Shown in pieces: positions 33,879 through 43,249 of a stretch of 64,000 bases of DNA. Under the pieces are notes generated by a model. The model had not been told where the DNA came from and ran no database searches. It worked only from the letters and a program-made list of their open reading frames with translations. The position numbers and the translations under genes were made by a program. Within the stretch, counting starts at the first letter, position 1. Each line of letters opens with the position of its first letter. The stretch comes from Paenibacillus sp. FSL R5-0766 (lineage in GTDB: Bacteria > Bacillota > Bacilli > Paenibacillales > Paenibacillaceae). The DNA lies in NCBI RefSeq assembly GCF_037971845.1, contig NZ_CP150227.1:6386001-6450000 (forward strand), in the 5' to 3' direction.

Positions 33879-35426
33879 TTAAGGTACTTTTTTATACTCG
33901 GAAGGGGAGAAACCCGTGTATTTCTTGAACATTTTGCTGAAATACGGCCAGTTGGCACCAAACCCTGTCTGCTCGGCAAGCGAGGATACAGTGCAGTTCC
34001 CGTTCTGATCCAGAAGCTCCAACGCTTTACGGATGCGGTAGCTTAACACATAGTTCGTAAATTTCTCACCGGTTTCTTTTTTGAACATTTTGCCGATGTA
34101 GTCTGGATTCATGTATATTTCCCCAGCGATGGACTGGAGTGTTAATGTCTCGTCCCTGTAGCGCTTCTCTACCAGCTGTTTCACACTACCTACCATCTGC
34201 GATTGTCTGGAGCGGTGTTGTTCGTAGCGGCGCAAGGTGATTTCTTTGGCGACGGCAAGCAGAAACTGTTGAAAAGAATGCAGGGTGCTGGATTCAATCA
34301 TGCCTGGCAACTGGTCCATATACCTTTTCATCTCGGCAGAGCCACTGAGTCGAATCATCTCCATAAACATCTGAATAAGATAGGACTTCGTTTGGGAGAT
34401 ATCGTACCGCAAGCTGGCAAGCAGCTGAAACATCCGGTTCAGCTCTGTTCCAACTTCCTGCCAGTGTCCGGCCTTGATTGCAGTAACCATCCGCTCCGGA
34501 TCGTATTCGAATTCAGGAAGACTGTGCTCCCCGGGAGAGTAAATATCCCGTTCCATAATAAGACTACCCTCACCGAGATAGAATCGGTAATTGAGATAAA
34601 CCAGCGTCTGCATGTACAAATGGCGTGCCTGCGAAAGATCTTCTGGCTCGCTCAGCGCAATCGTGAGATCATCATGATAATATCGGGTAAATGTGGCGCG
34701 AATCTCATCGATATTATGGAACAACTGCGTTTCAGACAACTTGTCCTCCATGATTAGTAGCACATGCCCCCCAACCGTGGCACTTAAAATTGGGTTGTGA
34801 AAAATATCTTCGGCAATGTTCTTAACCGCGAACAAGTGCAAATACTCATGATCCCCCTCAATCTCTACCAGCAACAACCGCACACGCTGATCCTGGAACT
34901 GTACATCGAATAATTCCTCGAAATACTTCCATTCCTTGACCCCGTATGTTCTGTTGGTGACCAATTCTTTCAGAAAATACTCCTTGGCATGTGGCAGTAC
35001 ACGCTCCAGATTATATTGGATCGACTGCACAAAACGCTCCTGATCGGTTAACTCTCGCTTCTCACTGACCAATTCACTGATAGCCTGTACAAGATGCTCC
35101 TCGCTGCAGGGCTTAAGCAAATAGTGCTTCACCCCATACTGCATGGCCGTTTTCGCATATTCGAACTCCGTAAAACCCGTGAGCATGATGAATGAGATAT
35201 CCTGATACTTCTCCGCCACTGCTTCAACCAGCTGTAAGCCATCCATTCCCGGCATACGAATGTCCGAGATGATAATATCCGGGCGTTGCCGCTCGATTGA
35301 AGCAAGCGCTTCCAATCCATCTTGAGCAATGCCGATCAGTTCTGTTCCTAATCGGGACCAGTTCACCACACTGGAGATCCCGTCCGAGATCATAAATTCA
35401 TCATCGACCAACAAAACCTTATACAT
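33879..35426 (-). CDS. Response regulator, YesN type
   Basis: A 515-aa response regulator: receiver at 1-120 with VDDE and phosphoacceptor Asp55 in IISDIRMPG, a long middle region (about 130-410), and an AraC helix-turn-helix at the C-terminus (about 415-512; the ending GANWPYFSKMFKKYTGFSPS). The length fits the long YesN subfamily. It should be the partner of the kinase at 28040 and activate the transport operon. ATG 35426 is chosen for AGGAGG nine bases upstream; in-frame ATGs further 5' lack such a site. Confidence 0.93.
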   Translation of the reverse strand: MYKVLLVDDEFMISDGISSVVNWSRLGTELIGIAQDGLEALASIERQRPDIIISDIRMPGMDGLQLVEAVAEKYQDISFIMLTGFTEFEYAKTAMQYGVKHYLLKPCSEEHLVQAISELVSEKRELTDQERFVQSIQYNLERVLPHAKEYFLKELVTNRTYGVKEWKYFEELFDVQFQDQRVRLLLVEIEGDHEYLHLFAVKNIAEDIFHNPILSATVGGHVLLIMEDKLSETQLFHNIDEIRATFTRYYHDDLTIALSEPEDLSQARHLYMQTLVYLNYRFYLGEGSLIMERDIYSPGEHSLPEFEYDPERMVTAIKAGHWQEVGTELNRMFQLLASLRYDISQTKSYLIQMFMEMIRLSGSAEMKRYMDQLPGMIESSTLHSFQQFLLAVAKEITLRRYEQHRSRQSQMVGSVKQLVEKRYRDETLTLQSIAGEIYMNPDYIGKMFKKETGEKFTNYVLSYRIRKALELLDQNGNCTVSSLAEQTGFGANWPYFSKMFKKYTGFSPSEYKKVP

Positions 35427-35616
35427 CGTATGCATCCTCCTGCCTTTAACCAGTTCCATTCTATTATATGGGCAATATGCACAAATAGAGGGGAGGACGT
35501 TGATTGACATGGGAATGCACTCTAACAAGTCTGATTTCTGAACATTCCTGGCTCATCTCATCGGGAAAATCATTCGCTGGCACGGCTATTGGAGTTAGTC
35601 TCTCTAAAGACAAAAC

Positions 35617-35646
35617 AACCCTCACCCCGCTACTGGGGTGAAGGTT
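35617..35646 (-). terminator. Rho-independent terminator of the MFS gene
   Basis: AACCTTCACCCC and GGGGTGAGGGTT pair on the minus strand, followed by GTTTTGTC. Confidence 0.82.
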
Positions 35647-35714
35647 AGCCTGCTTCATTTTACAATATCATCAGGGTATGGGTACGGTACAGGAAAAGAA
35701 ATTACGAAACTGCG

Positions 35715-36941
35715 TTACGTATCCATCCCATACTCCTTCACTTCACGATTACGGTTCAACACCGCGTGCAATACAAAACCAAGTACAGCAATCGCCGCTG
35801 TGCCTGTTGCCAGCCACGCTACAGGAATAAGTCCCTCTTTGTCATACATGACCCCCATCGCATAGGGGCCGATAACCCGTCCAACCGCACCGATCCCACC
35901 CGATATCCCGATGTAAAAAGGTGCCGCCCTGCCAGCATGCTCGGAGATAAATGCAGGCGTTGCAGGGGAGATCAACATCTCTCCAAACGTGGCAAGTACC
36001 ATTGCAAGCACCATGCCCGGATAGCTGTACATGGTAATCATGACAATGTAGGCCATGCCATAGAATACCGCACTCGCCGTCATCTGGGCCGTGGAGGTAC
36101 GGGCCATGGTCCGTTTCACCCAGCTGGTAAAAGGTTGGCCCACAAAGATCAGCACCCCGTTCAGGGTCCAGAGCAGACCGTACATTCTTTTTTCCATACC
36201 CTCAGAAATGATATAGGGTGACACACCTGTGTTCCAGATGGAGTTACCGAATAACAGGAAGAGCACGCCCAAGCTCATAAACAGATATAGTCGGGTATTA
36301 CCCAGCAATGCCCAGACGCCCGGCCCATCGGGGACGGTTTTCCGTTTGGTCAGATGTACTTCCCCCTGATCCGGTTCAACCCGCGACAGATAATACCAGA
36401 AGAAAATCGCAAACCCGGCTGAGGTTACCCCATTCAGTACAAAGCTGAGGTGATAGGAAAAGTCAGCCAGAAAACCACTCAGCGCCGTACCAATCGCCAC
36501 CCCGATATTGTTCGCCACATAGATAATATTGAATAATTCACCGCGTCGCTCCGCAAACCGGAAGCCAATAAAGGCTTGAATCGCTGGCAGCGACAATGAA
36601 CTGAACAGCCCAATCCAGCCCATGGCACATATAAATATGACCCAATACGCACTAATCCACGGCAACGCAAACAAACCTAACGCATTAAGCGCCAGTGAAC
36701 CAATGATCAGCTTCTTCACGCCCACCCGATGGTACAACGAACCACCAAGCAATTGTCCAAAGATGCCACCCAGGGACTGAATGAGGATCACAAAACCGGC
36801 GTTGGCCATCGTTCGTCCAAGCTCATCAAACACATACATGGTGGTCAGCGGCCACATCAAGGCACTGCCGGTTGCGTTAACCAGACTTGCTAATAAAAAT
36901 ATTCTCACTTCTTTTGGATAGTTATCCAGCCATCTCATCAT
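35715..36941 (-). CDS. MFS transporter (DHA1-like)
   Basis: A 408-aa major facilitator with about 12 helices. The motif A loop is GGSLYHRVGVKKLIIGSL (about 62-79). It starts MMRWLDNYPKEVRIFLLASL; AAGGAG lies 12 bases before the first ATG at 36941. It resembles drug/proton antiporter-type exporters, but nothing nearby points to a substrate. Monocistronic, with terminators on both sides. Confidence 0.88.
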   Translation of the reverse strand: MMRWLDNYPKEVRIFLLASLVNATGSALMWPLTTMYVFDELGRTMANAGFVILIQSLGGIFGQLLGGSLYHRVGVKKLIIGSLALNALGLFALPWISAYWVIFICAMGWIGLFSSLSLPAIQAFIGFRFAERRGELFNIIYVANNIGVAIGTALSGFLADFSYHLSFVLNGVTSAGFAIFFWYYLSRVEPDQGEVHLTKRKTVPDGPGVWALLGNTRLYLFMSLGVLFLLFGNSIWNTGVSPYIISEGMEKRMYGLLWTLNGVLIFVGQPFTSWVKRTMARTSTAQMTASAVFYGMAYIVMITMYSYPGMVLAMVLATFGEMLISPATPAFISEHAGRAAPFYIGISGGIGAVGRVIGPYAMGVMYDKEGLIPVAWLATGTAAIAVLGFVLHAVLNRNREVKEYGMDT

Positions 36942-36985
36942 CTCTAGTTCATTCTCCTTAGTACCTCTGCACAAACAAATAACCA

Positions 36986-37041
36986 TAAAAAATAGACCTT
37001 TGCCCTGACGGCATAACCATAACCAGCCAGAGCGAAGGTTT
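36986..37041 (-). terminator. Rho-independent terminator of the molybdopterin oxidoreductase gene
   Basis: On the minus strand ACCTTCGCTCTGGCTGG pairs with CCGTCAGGGCAAAGGT, followed by a T run. Confidence 0.75.
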
Positions 37042-37130
37042 TATGAAGTGTAACATCAATTGCTCTTTAATCCTGCTCAAATTCTAGCCTTTGTTCATCT
37101 TACCTCAAAAAAATTACGCCGCAAGCACAC

Positions 37131-39194
37131 TCATTGACGCTTCACTTCAACAGTGGCCGAGAAGAAGGTAGCCCCGTTCCCCATGTCCGACAACCGATTG
37201 GATGTCAGTGAATTCGCCCGCTGCTTCTTCCCGTCACCATCCCACCATAAGCCTTGGCTAATCACTGTTCCCGGCAGCATGGCTTCACTCACCTTGGCAG
37301 TCAGTTCGATGCGCCCACGATCATTCCATACGACTACTGCATCTCCATCCTCCACGTTTCTGCGGATAGCATCCTCGGGGTGCATTTGTAATAGAGGCAT
37401 CTTCTCCAAACGTTGATGTTTGGCTGAATTACCAAAGGTGGAGTTCAAGAAATTATGGTTTGGCGGCGACAGGAACATCAACGGATACGTATCGGCAGGT
37501 CCAGCCGGATGCTCCCCATCATATCCTTCAACTAGGGCACTATAGGTAGGGAGCGGCGGAAGCCCTCTCTGTTCCATCGTCTCCGAATACAATTCGATTT
37601 TGCCTGAAGGCGTGGGCAGCTGGTCCAGATATGCAGCATATGGCGTCATATCCAGCTTCACGAATCGATGTTCCTTGAGTCCCTCCAATGTGACTCCATT
37701 CATATAGGGGTTGCCCGTTCCCTGAAGTGCGTCCTCAATCATCTGTTCCGGCGTTTCTCCGAAGATCACAGGGTCATACCCCATGGCCTGTCCAAGCAGG
37801 GAAAACAGTTCGACATTACTCTTGCTCTCTCCAATCGGTGCAATTACCGGCTCTTGCAGATGAACGTACTGATGCCAATAAGAGGTGTACAGGTCTGTCG
37901 CTTCAAATGAAGACGTGGCTGGCAATACGATATCTGCATACTTCGCCGTATCCGTCATGAACAGATCATGCACAACCGTGAACAGATCCTCCCGTGCAAA
38001 ACCTCGCTCCACCCGCTCGGTATCCGGTGCCACCACCAGTGGATTGCTGCAGTAAACCATCATCGCTCGGATTGGCTGCTCTGCTTCCAGCAACGCTTCA
38101 CCAATCCGGTTCATGTTCACCACTCGCGGCTCCGGATTCTGCCGCAGCTCCGGACGTTCGAGCGCGTCGCTATTTGTGCTCGCGTAACTGTTAGTGCGAA
38201 CGGCACCGCCCCCTTGCTTCAGCCATTGCCCTGTAATGGCAGGCAGACATGCAACGCTACGCACGTTCATCCCACCGTTATCATGGTGCTGGAGGCCATT
38301 GCCGATGTGAATATGAGCTGCTTGTGCGTTGCCATATAATTCGGCCAGCTTCACAATGGTCTCCTCCGGCACGCCCGTAATGCGTGCAACGCGTTCAGGG
38401 GTGTAACTGCGGACATGATCACGCAGTGCCTCATGCCCCACCGTATACTTTTGCATAAAGGCTTCATCCGTCAGTCCCCGTTCGAACAGTACATGCATCA
38501 AGCCCAGCGCCAGTGCGCTGTCTGTGCCCGGGTACAGCGGAATAAACCAGTCGCCCCACTGAGCCGTACGATTGCGATGAACGTCAATTACGACGATCTT
38601 GGCGCCCTTCTTACGAGCTTTCTCCGCCAAAACGACCTGGTGCATATTCGTACTGACGATATTTCCGCCCCATACCAGAATGAGATCCGCATGCTCCGTA
38701 TCTTCCGGCACCGTTCCATGGTTGGCGCCCATCGTATATTTCCAGCCGGTATTTCCGGCTGCATTACAGATGGTCTGCTCCAGCATACTCGCACCTAGCG
38801 CATTGAAGAAACGCCGATCCATCCCGTCTACGCCGAGAATGCCCATGTTGCCGTAGAAGCTGTAGGGCAGGATGCTCTCCGGTCCGTAAGTCTCGGACAA
38901 TGCTGTGAATTTGGTCGTAATCTCGTAAATCGCTTCATCCCAACTGATTCGTTCGAACTTGCCTTCACCTTTGGCTCCTACACGTTTCATCGGATATTTT
39001 AGACGCTCGGGGTGATACACCCGCTCGGTCATATTTCTGACTTTATTACAGATGGCACCCTTGGTGATCGGATGATCCGGATTACCTGCCACCTTCACAA
39101 TTTTGCCGTTCTCTTTATGTAATAACAGACCACAAGTGTCCGGACAGTCGAGCGGGCACACCGCCGCAAATATACCATTCTCCTGATCGATCAT
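37131..39194 (-). CDS. Molybdopterin oxidoreductase with one [4Fe-4S] site
   Basis: A 687-aa bis-MGD enzyme of the DMSO reductase superfamily. The N-terminal iron-sulfur site has Cys13, Cys17, Cys21 and Cys49 (CPLDCPDTC ... GAICNK). The Mo-binding domains follow, with Cys in the TICNAAG segment near the usual Mo ligand, and the C-terminal dinucleotide-binding domain has SPPNHNFLNSTFGN. No twin-arginine signal is present, so it is cytoplasmic. No electron-transfer subunits are adjacent. The redox substrate is unknown; family members include formate, thiosulfate/polysulfide and nitrate enzymes. MobA (8340-8969) would supply its cofactor. GAGGGGAG precedes the start. Confidence 0.9.
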   Translation of the reverse strand: MIDQENGIFAAVCPLDCPDTCGLLLHKENGKIVKVAGNPDHPITKGAICNKVRNMTERVYHPERLKYPMKRVGAKGEGKFERISWDEAIYEITTKFTALSETYGPESILPYSFYGNMGILGVDGMDRRFFNALGASMLEQTICNAAGNTGWKYTMGANHGTVPEDTEHADLILVWGGNIVSTNMHQVVLAEKARKKGAKIVVIDVHRNRTAQWGDWFIPLYPGTDSALALGLMHVLFERGLTDEAFMQKYTVGHEALRDHVRSYTPERVARITGVPEETIVKLAELYGNAQAAHIHIGNGLQHHDNGGMNVRSVACLPAITGQWLKQGGGAVRTNSYASTNSDALERPELRQNPEPRVVNMNRIGEALLEAEQPIRAMMVYCSNPLVVAPDTERVERGFAREDLFTVVHDLFMTDTAKYADIVLPATSSFEATDLYTSYWHQYVHLQEPVIAPIGESKSNVELFSLLGQAMGYDPVIFGETPEQMIEDALQGTGNPYMNGVTLEGLKEHRFVKLDMTPYAAYLDQLPTPSGKIELYSETMEQRGLPPLPTYSALVEGYDGEHPAGPADTYPLMFLSPPNHNFLNSTFGNSAKHQRLEKMPLLQMHPEDAIRRNVEDGDAVVVWNDRGRIELTAKVSEAMLPGTVISQGLWWDGDGKKQRANSLTSNRLSDMGNGATFFSATVEVKRQ

Positions 39195-39619
39195 CGTAAG
39201 GCTCCCCTCTTTAAAAGCTATCCCTATATCATATCTTCTTCGAGGTTATCGCGTAAAGAGAACAGTATGTTTTTGCTTCATATTCACCGCTATAGCGGCT
39301 TTAAATTATTTTCAAAAAAATGTTTTTGAGTTTGATTCAATTTCAGAATTCAGGGGTAAATTAAAAATAAGGCATTAGGCTAGTGTTTCCCCACTTCCTC
39401 CTCATGCCATATCATGGACCACTCCCGAAATTCGCCATGAACAGGTTTCGTTCCCCCGAACCTTGTCATGGCGAATTTATTTTGCGTTAAACTCCAACAA
39501 GAACCCCATACAAAAAAAAGATCCCGCCCTGCTCCGTCACAGCATATTCGCCATGAACCGAGCAAGATCAGAATCGTCTTCACTTCTAATATACGTGTAT
39601 ACATACCTCGCTATGCCCG
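39195..39619. other. Intergenic region upstream of the molybdopterin oxidoreductase, with an inverted repeat
   Basis: About 425 bp without a supportable gene. It contains a strong inverted repeat at 39428-39478 (AAATTCGCCATGA against TCATGGCGAATTT, with inner TCG/CGA pairing). A third ATTCGCCATGAAC copy lies at about 39547. There is no T run after the hairpin, so an operator or attenuator is as likely as a terminator. Confidence 0.55.
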
Positions 39620-40471
39620 CTATGCTTGTTTGCTCAACATCACTCTAGCCTCCGTCTCCACAGCTTCGATCGACGTTGCTACCTCCGGTTTCACTTTTGG
39701 CTCAGCTTGGCGCAGGTACACCACCCAATAGGCTGCAGCTACAAACAGAGCACCACCAGTCAGATTCCCGAGCCATACCGGAATGAAATTCATCACATAT
39801 TGACCCCACGAATAATGTCCTTCAAAGATTGCCGCCGGGATGAGGAACATATTGGCCACAACGTGCTGGAATCCAATCGCCACAAATGCCATCGTTGGAA
39901 ACCAAATGCCCAGTACCTTGCCACTCATCGTATCGGATGCATAAGATAGCCACACGGCAAGTGCCACCAGCCAGTTACAGCCGATGCCAGAGATGAAAGC
40001 TTGCAGGAAGCCATCATGCAGCTTATGCCCAGCCATATCCACCACTTTCGCCAGATATACACCCTCTCCGGTCAGACCCAGCACATGTCCAAACGCGTAC
40101 GCGACAAACAAAGCTCCAACAAAGTTACCAATCGTCACTAAGGTTAGATTTTTCAACATGTTACCCACGGATAATTTTCGTGCAATTGTCGCAAGTGGAA
40201 CTGCCATCATGTTACCTGTCAGCAGCTCACCACCACCTATGAGTACCAAGATTAATCCAACCGGGAACACTGCTGCTCCAATCAGATTGACCAGACTCCC
40301 CCACTCTGCTGGCGCAGAAGCAATTACCCGAATATCCAATAGAAAACCCAGCGCAATAAAAGCCCCTGCCAGAAAACTAAGCACCAGTACAGAAGACACC
40401 GGATATTGAGCCTTCTTCATTCCTGTTTGCGCCGTATATTGTGCAACCTCAAGAGGTGTTTTTGCTGCCAT
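39620..40471 (-). CDS. Formate/nitrite channel (FNT family, FocA/NirC-like)
   Basis: A 283-aa pentameric-channel protein of the inner membrane with six helices and the family motif GIGCNWLVALAVWLSYAS (about 169-186), close to the Cys-Asn-Trp segment of NirC. It moves formate, nitrite or similar small anions. ATG 40471 is preferred for GAGG nine bases upstream; ATG 40480 is also possible. Its position between a molybdopterin oxidoreductase and an NADH oxidase fits anaerobic or nitrite/formate metabolism. Confidence 0.93.
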   Translation of the reverse strand: MAAKTPLEVAQYTAQTGMKKAQYPVSSVLVLSFLAGAFIALGFLLDIRVIASAPAEWGSLVNLIGAAVFPVGLILVLIGGGELLTGNMMAVPLATIARKLSVGNMLKNLTLVTIGNFVGALFVAYAFGHVLGLTGEGVYLAKVVDMAGHKLHDGFLQAFISGIGCNWLVALAVWLSYASDTMSGKVLGIWFPTMAFVAIGFQHVVANMFLIPAAIFEGHYSWGQYVMNFIPVWLGNLTGGALFVAAAYWVVYLRQAEPKVKPEVATSIEAVETEARVMLSKQA

Positions 40472-40682
40472 ATCATTCATCCTCTCCTTCATTGTTCATC
40501 ATTGGATAAAACCATCTGAAATTCATTAGTTATGCGTTGAATACCACATCCTAATTGTATCTCGGTCCTAAACATAACTTTGTGCAAATTATCACAATGT
40601 TGTTTAAAAAGATACTTAAGAGTGTCTTGGAATAGTTATGACAGCAAGAGTATAGTAAGGCCTTTTGAAGCTAAAAAATCAC

Positions 40683-40718
40683 AAAAAAGACTGACGATAT
40701 ACTCGCCAGTCTTCTTTT
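40683..40718 (-). terminator. Rho-independent terminator of the NADH oxidase gene
   Basis: On the minus strand AAGACTGGCGA pairs with TCGTCAGTCTT, followed by a T run. It separates the NADH oxidase from the FNT gene. Confidence 0.88.
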
Positions 40719-40761
40719 TCCTATATAACATGCTCTCTGTTCAATCATCTATTCTGCTTCC

Positions 40762-42123
40762 TTACACCATTGCTGGTGCTTTTACTTCTATTGGAGGCAG
40801 TGCTTGCAGACCAGCCGTGTTCAGGAAGTTCCATGGTTTGTTGTAATGCGGCTGGAAGAAAAAGTCGATGAAGGCCAGCTCATCTACGGTCATGTTATTT
40901 TGGATGCAGACCGAGATTGTATTAATCGATTGGGTCAGATCAACCTGAGACATCACCTGTGCTCCCACGATCCGACGAGTAGCCTGCTCATATACTACTT
41001 TGAGCAACAGTTTCTCAGCCGTTGGCATGAACTCCGGACGATAGCTGTCTTCCAGTACGACAGATTCCACAATCAGACCTTCGTCAGCAGCAGACATTTC
41101 CGTCATCCCTGTACCCGCGATATTTTGCTCATAAATTTTGATACCCGATGTTCCTTGTGTACCCATATACGGTGTCGTAGGACGAACCAGGTTACGGGCT
41201 ACGAGTGTACCCATCCGTACGGCGTTAGTCGCCAATGGAATGTACGCTGCTTTGCCTGTTGGGTTGTAATGAATAGCACAGCTGTCACCCGCAGCGAAGA
41301 CGTCTTTTTGACTCGTTTGCATATATTTATCCGCGATGATTGCGCCGTTTGGTAGCATATCCACTTGGCCTTTGAGCAGCTCTGTATTTGGACGGAAACC
41401 AATGCACAGAATAACCAGATCGGTTTCAAACTCTCCTTTGGACGTGATCACCTTAGTTACTTTGCCATTTTCACCAGTAAACTTCTGTACCGTTTGACCG
41501 AGAGCCAGCTTGATGCCGCGTCCAGTCAACGTATCTTCGATCGCATCTGTGAATTCAGGGTCCAGGTATTTGTTCAAAATACGGTCCACACTGTCGATCA
41601 GGGTAACTTCCTTGCCATTCATTTGGAAAGCTTCCACCAGCTCTACGCCGATATATCCTGCACCTACAACAGTAACACGTTTGGCATCTTTGGCTTTTTC
41701 AATAATCGTGTTGGAGTGATTGTAGTTTTTGCAAAGTAAAATGTTATCCATCTCGATGCCTTCAAGCTTTGGAACGACAGGCCATGAACCCGTTGTCACG
41801 ATCAGTTTGTCAAACGTATCTTCAAATTCTTCCCCGGTTTGCAGGTTTTTAGCCTGAAGGGTATGACCCTCGGCATCTACTGCTGTTACTTCATGAAGCA
41901 TCTTGGTCTCAACACCAAGCTCTGCCAGTTGATTAGGCGAAGAATAGAACAAACCGTCAGGGTCTTTTACAACCCCACCTACGTAGAGCGCAATGCCACA
42001 AGATAGGAAGGAGATATTGTCATTGCGCTCATACACCGTGATGGTAGCATCCGGGTACAATTTAGCGGTATTTACGATGGCTGCGGTCCCTGCGTGTGTA
42101 CATCCGATAACTGCGATTTTCAT
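40762..42123 (-). CDS. NADH oxidase / CoA-disulfide reductase family flavoprotein
   Basis: A 453-aa FAD enzyme of the water-forming NADH oxidase (Nox) type, which oxidises NADH with O2. The FAD-binding N-terminus is MKIAVIGCTHAGTAA, the redox Cys42 is in SFLSCGIAL, and the NADH-binding loop is VTVVGAGYIGVELVEAF (about 150-166). Single-cysteine chemistry through a sulfenic acid is known for this family. ATG 42123 has GAGGAGG nine bases upstream; the longer frame has no good site. Three FNR/Rex-like palindromes lie upstream, so expression should follow oxygen or NADH status. The related CoA-disulfide reductases cannot be excluded. Confidence 0.92.
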   Translation of the reverse strand: MKIAVIGCTHAGTAAIVNTAKLYPDATITVYERNDNISFLSCGIALYVGGVVKDPDGLFYSSPNQLAELGVETKMLHEVTAVDAEGHTLQAKNLQTGEEFEDTFDKLIVTTGSWPVVPKLEGIEMDNILLCKNYNHSNTIIEKAKDAKRVTVVGAGYIGVELVEAFQMNGKEVTLIDSVDRILNKYLDPEFTDAIEDTLTGRGIKLALGQTVQKFTGENGKVTKVITSKGEFETDLVILCIGFRPNTELLKGQVDMLPNGAIIADKYMQTSQKDVFAAGDSCAIHYNPTGKAAYIPLATNAVRMGTLVARNLVRPTTPYMGTQGTSGIKIYEQNIAGTGMTEMSAADEGLIVESVVLEDSYRPEFMPTAEKLLLKVVYEQATRRIVGAQVMSQVDLTQSINTISVCIQNNMTVDELAFIDFFFQPHYNKPWNFLNTAGLQALPPIEVKAPAMV

Positions 42124-42176
42124 TAAAAGTTCCTCCTCGAAATATATAAATGAGTTTGAATATAACGTTATTGTAG

Positions 42177-42262
42177 TTGTGAAATATTTCACTTCTTATT
42201 CGAAACTGTGTATGTGATTTATTTCACTTTATAAACTCATTATAATGTGATCTTTTTCACAT
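42177..42262. promoter_or_regulatory. Three tandem FNR/CRP- or Rex-like operators
   Basis: TTGTGAAATATTTCACTT (42177-42194), ATGTGATTTATTTCACTT (42212-42229) and ATGTGATCTTTTTCACAT (42245-42262) share the TGTGA-N6-TCAC core with centres 35 and 33 bp apart. This fits Gram-positive FNR (TGTGA-N6-TCACA), and the first also fits Rex (TTGTGAA-N4-TTCAC). They lie 54-140 bp upstream of the NADH oxidase gene. Confidence 0.75.
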
Positions 42263-42391
42263 TGCAATAGGTTGAGCAAAAAAAGTTTGTCGAAGGAGGT
42301 CATCCCCTGTATTTTTAGCCTTTTTCCCTTCATTGTATTGATTTCATTGTCCCCGGATTTGATTGAGTTTATGCTATGTAATGGCTTCCGC

Positions 42392-42433
42392 GATCCCTGG
42401 ATGAACACATAAAGTTAGAGGTGTCTAGGGATC
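42392..42433. repeat. Isolated palindrome of unknown role
   Basis: GATCCCTGGATGAACAC and GTGTCTAGGGATC form a nested inverted repeat (GATCCCT/AGGGATC outside, AACAC/GTGT inside). It lies in the 407-bp gap between the NADH oxidase and peroxidase genes and has no T run. The rest of the gap holds the FNR/Rex sites and a terminator. Confidence 0.5.
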
Positions 42434-42479
42434 CGACTCTACCTGTGAAGAGAATAAAGCTCCGTATATAAAATAATCA

Positions 42480-42520
42480 AAGAAGCCTATCCTTGCTTAT
42501 GCAAGGACAGGCTTCTTAAA
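42480..42520 (-). terminator. Rho-independent terminator of the peroxidase gene
   Basis: AAGAAGCCTATCCTTGC pairs with GCAAGGACAGGCTTCTT (one mismatch) around a 4-base loop, between the peroxidase stop and the NADH oxidase control region. Confidence 0.88.
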
Positions 42521-42530
42521 CGTTCATGTA

Positions 42531-43010
42531 TTAACCGAGTAATTTCTCGATATCTGCAATCATTGTCTCCGGAGATTCTTTCGGTTCAACACGACCTACC
42601 ACTTCACCTTCGCGGTTAACAAGGAACTTGGTGAAGTTCCATTGGATGTCGCTTGTTTCACCTACGCCAGGTTGTTGCTCCTTCAGGTATTGGAACAGGG
42701 GATGAGTGTCCTCACCATTCACATCTACCTTGGCAAACACCGGGAAATTCACACCATAGTTAATCTGGCAAAATGATTCCGCTTCCTCACTTGTACCTGG
42801 CTCCTGCCCTCCAAACTGGTTACAAGGGAAACCCAGTACAACCAAGCCTTGATCACGATAACGATCATAAAGCTTTTGCAATTCACCGTATTGCGGGGTC
42901 AGCCCACACTTGCTGGCTGTATTGGCAATGACCAATACCTTACCTTGATACAGATCCAGTGAGACTTCTTGGTTCGCGGTGGTTACCGCCTGATATGAAT
43001 ATACGGACAT
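42531..43010 (-). CDS. Glutathione peroxidase family thiol peroxidase
   Basis: A 159-aa cytoplasmic peroxidase of the Gpx/BsaA family. The peroxidatic Cys is in NTASKCGLTPQY (Cys36), and the partner Gln and Trp are in GFPCNQFGGQEPG and DIQWNFTKFLV. Bacterial members use Cys, not selenocysteine, and usually draw electrons from thioredoxin. ATG 43010 is chosen for GGGAGGA seven bases upstream. Probably monocistronic, with a terminator on each side. Confidence 0.94.
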   Translation of the reverse strand: MSVYSYQAVTTANQEVSLDLYQGKVLVIANTASKCGLTPQYGELQKLYDRYRDQGLVVLGFPCNQFGGQEPGTSEEAESFCQINYGVNFPVFAKVDVNGEDTHPLFQYLKEQQPGVGETSDIQWNFTKFLVNREGEVVGRVEPKESPETMIADIEKLLG

Positions 43011-43189
43011 GACTGATTCCTCCCATGACATATGTTGGTTTGGGCTGTTGCGAGCATGTTGGCATAACCAATGAACTCACAGCCTGTCTTATTATTATAG
43101 ACCTGATCCGATGCGATTACCAAATCCCGGGTCTACCCGTCCCCTTTGCTCCCATGCATTGCAAATCCCCCATGAATGCAAAAGAGCCG

Positions 43190-43215
43190 CGTGCAATAGC
43201 GCACAGCGGCTTCAT
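43190..43215 (-). terminator. Terminator candidate of the iron-uptake ATPase gene
   Basis: On the minus strand GAAGCCGCTGTGCGC pairs with GCACGCGGCTC, followed by a short TTTTGC. The T run is weak. Confidence 0.55.
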
Positions 43216-43249
43216 TCTATAATGTAAGGACCACATATAGCCCAATTTA

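Noticed and set aside
42410..42450. Guanidine-I riboswitch look-alike (GTCTAGGGATCCG)
   Set aside because: The second conserved core is missing and no gene follows on that strand.
43087..43103. PerR-box-like sequence (TTATTATTATAG) upstream of the peroxidase gene
   Set aside because: Only partial match to the consensus in AT-rich DNA; too weak to list as a site.
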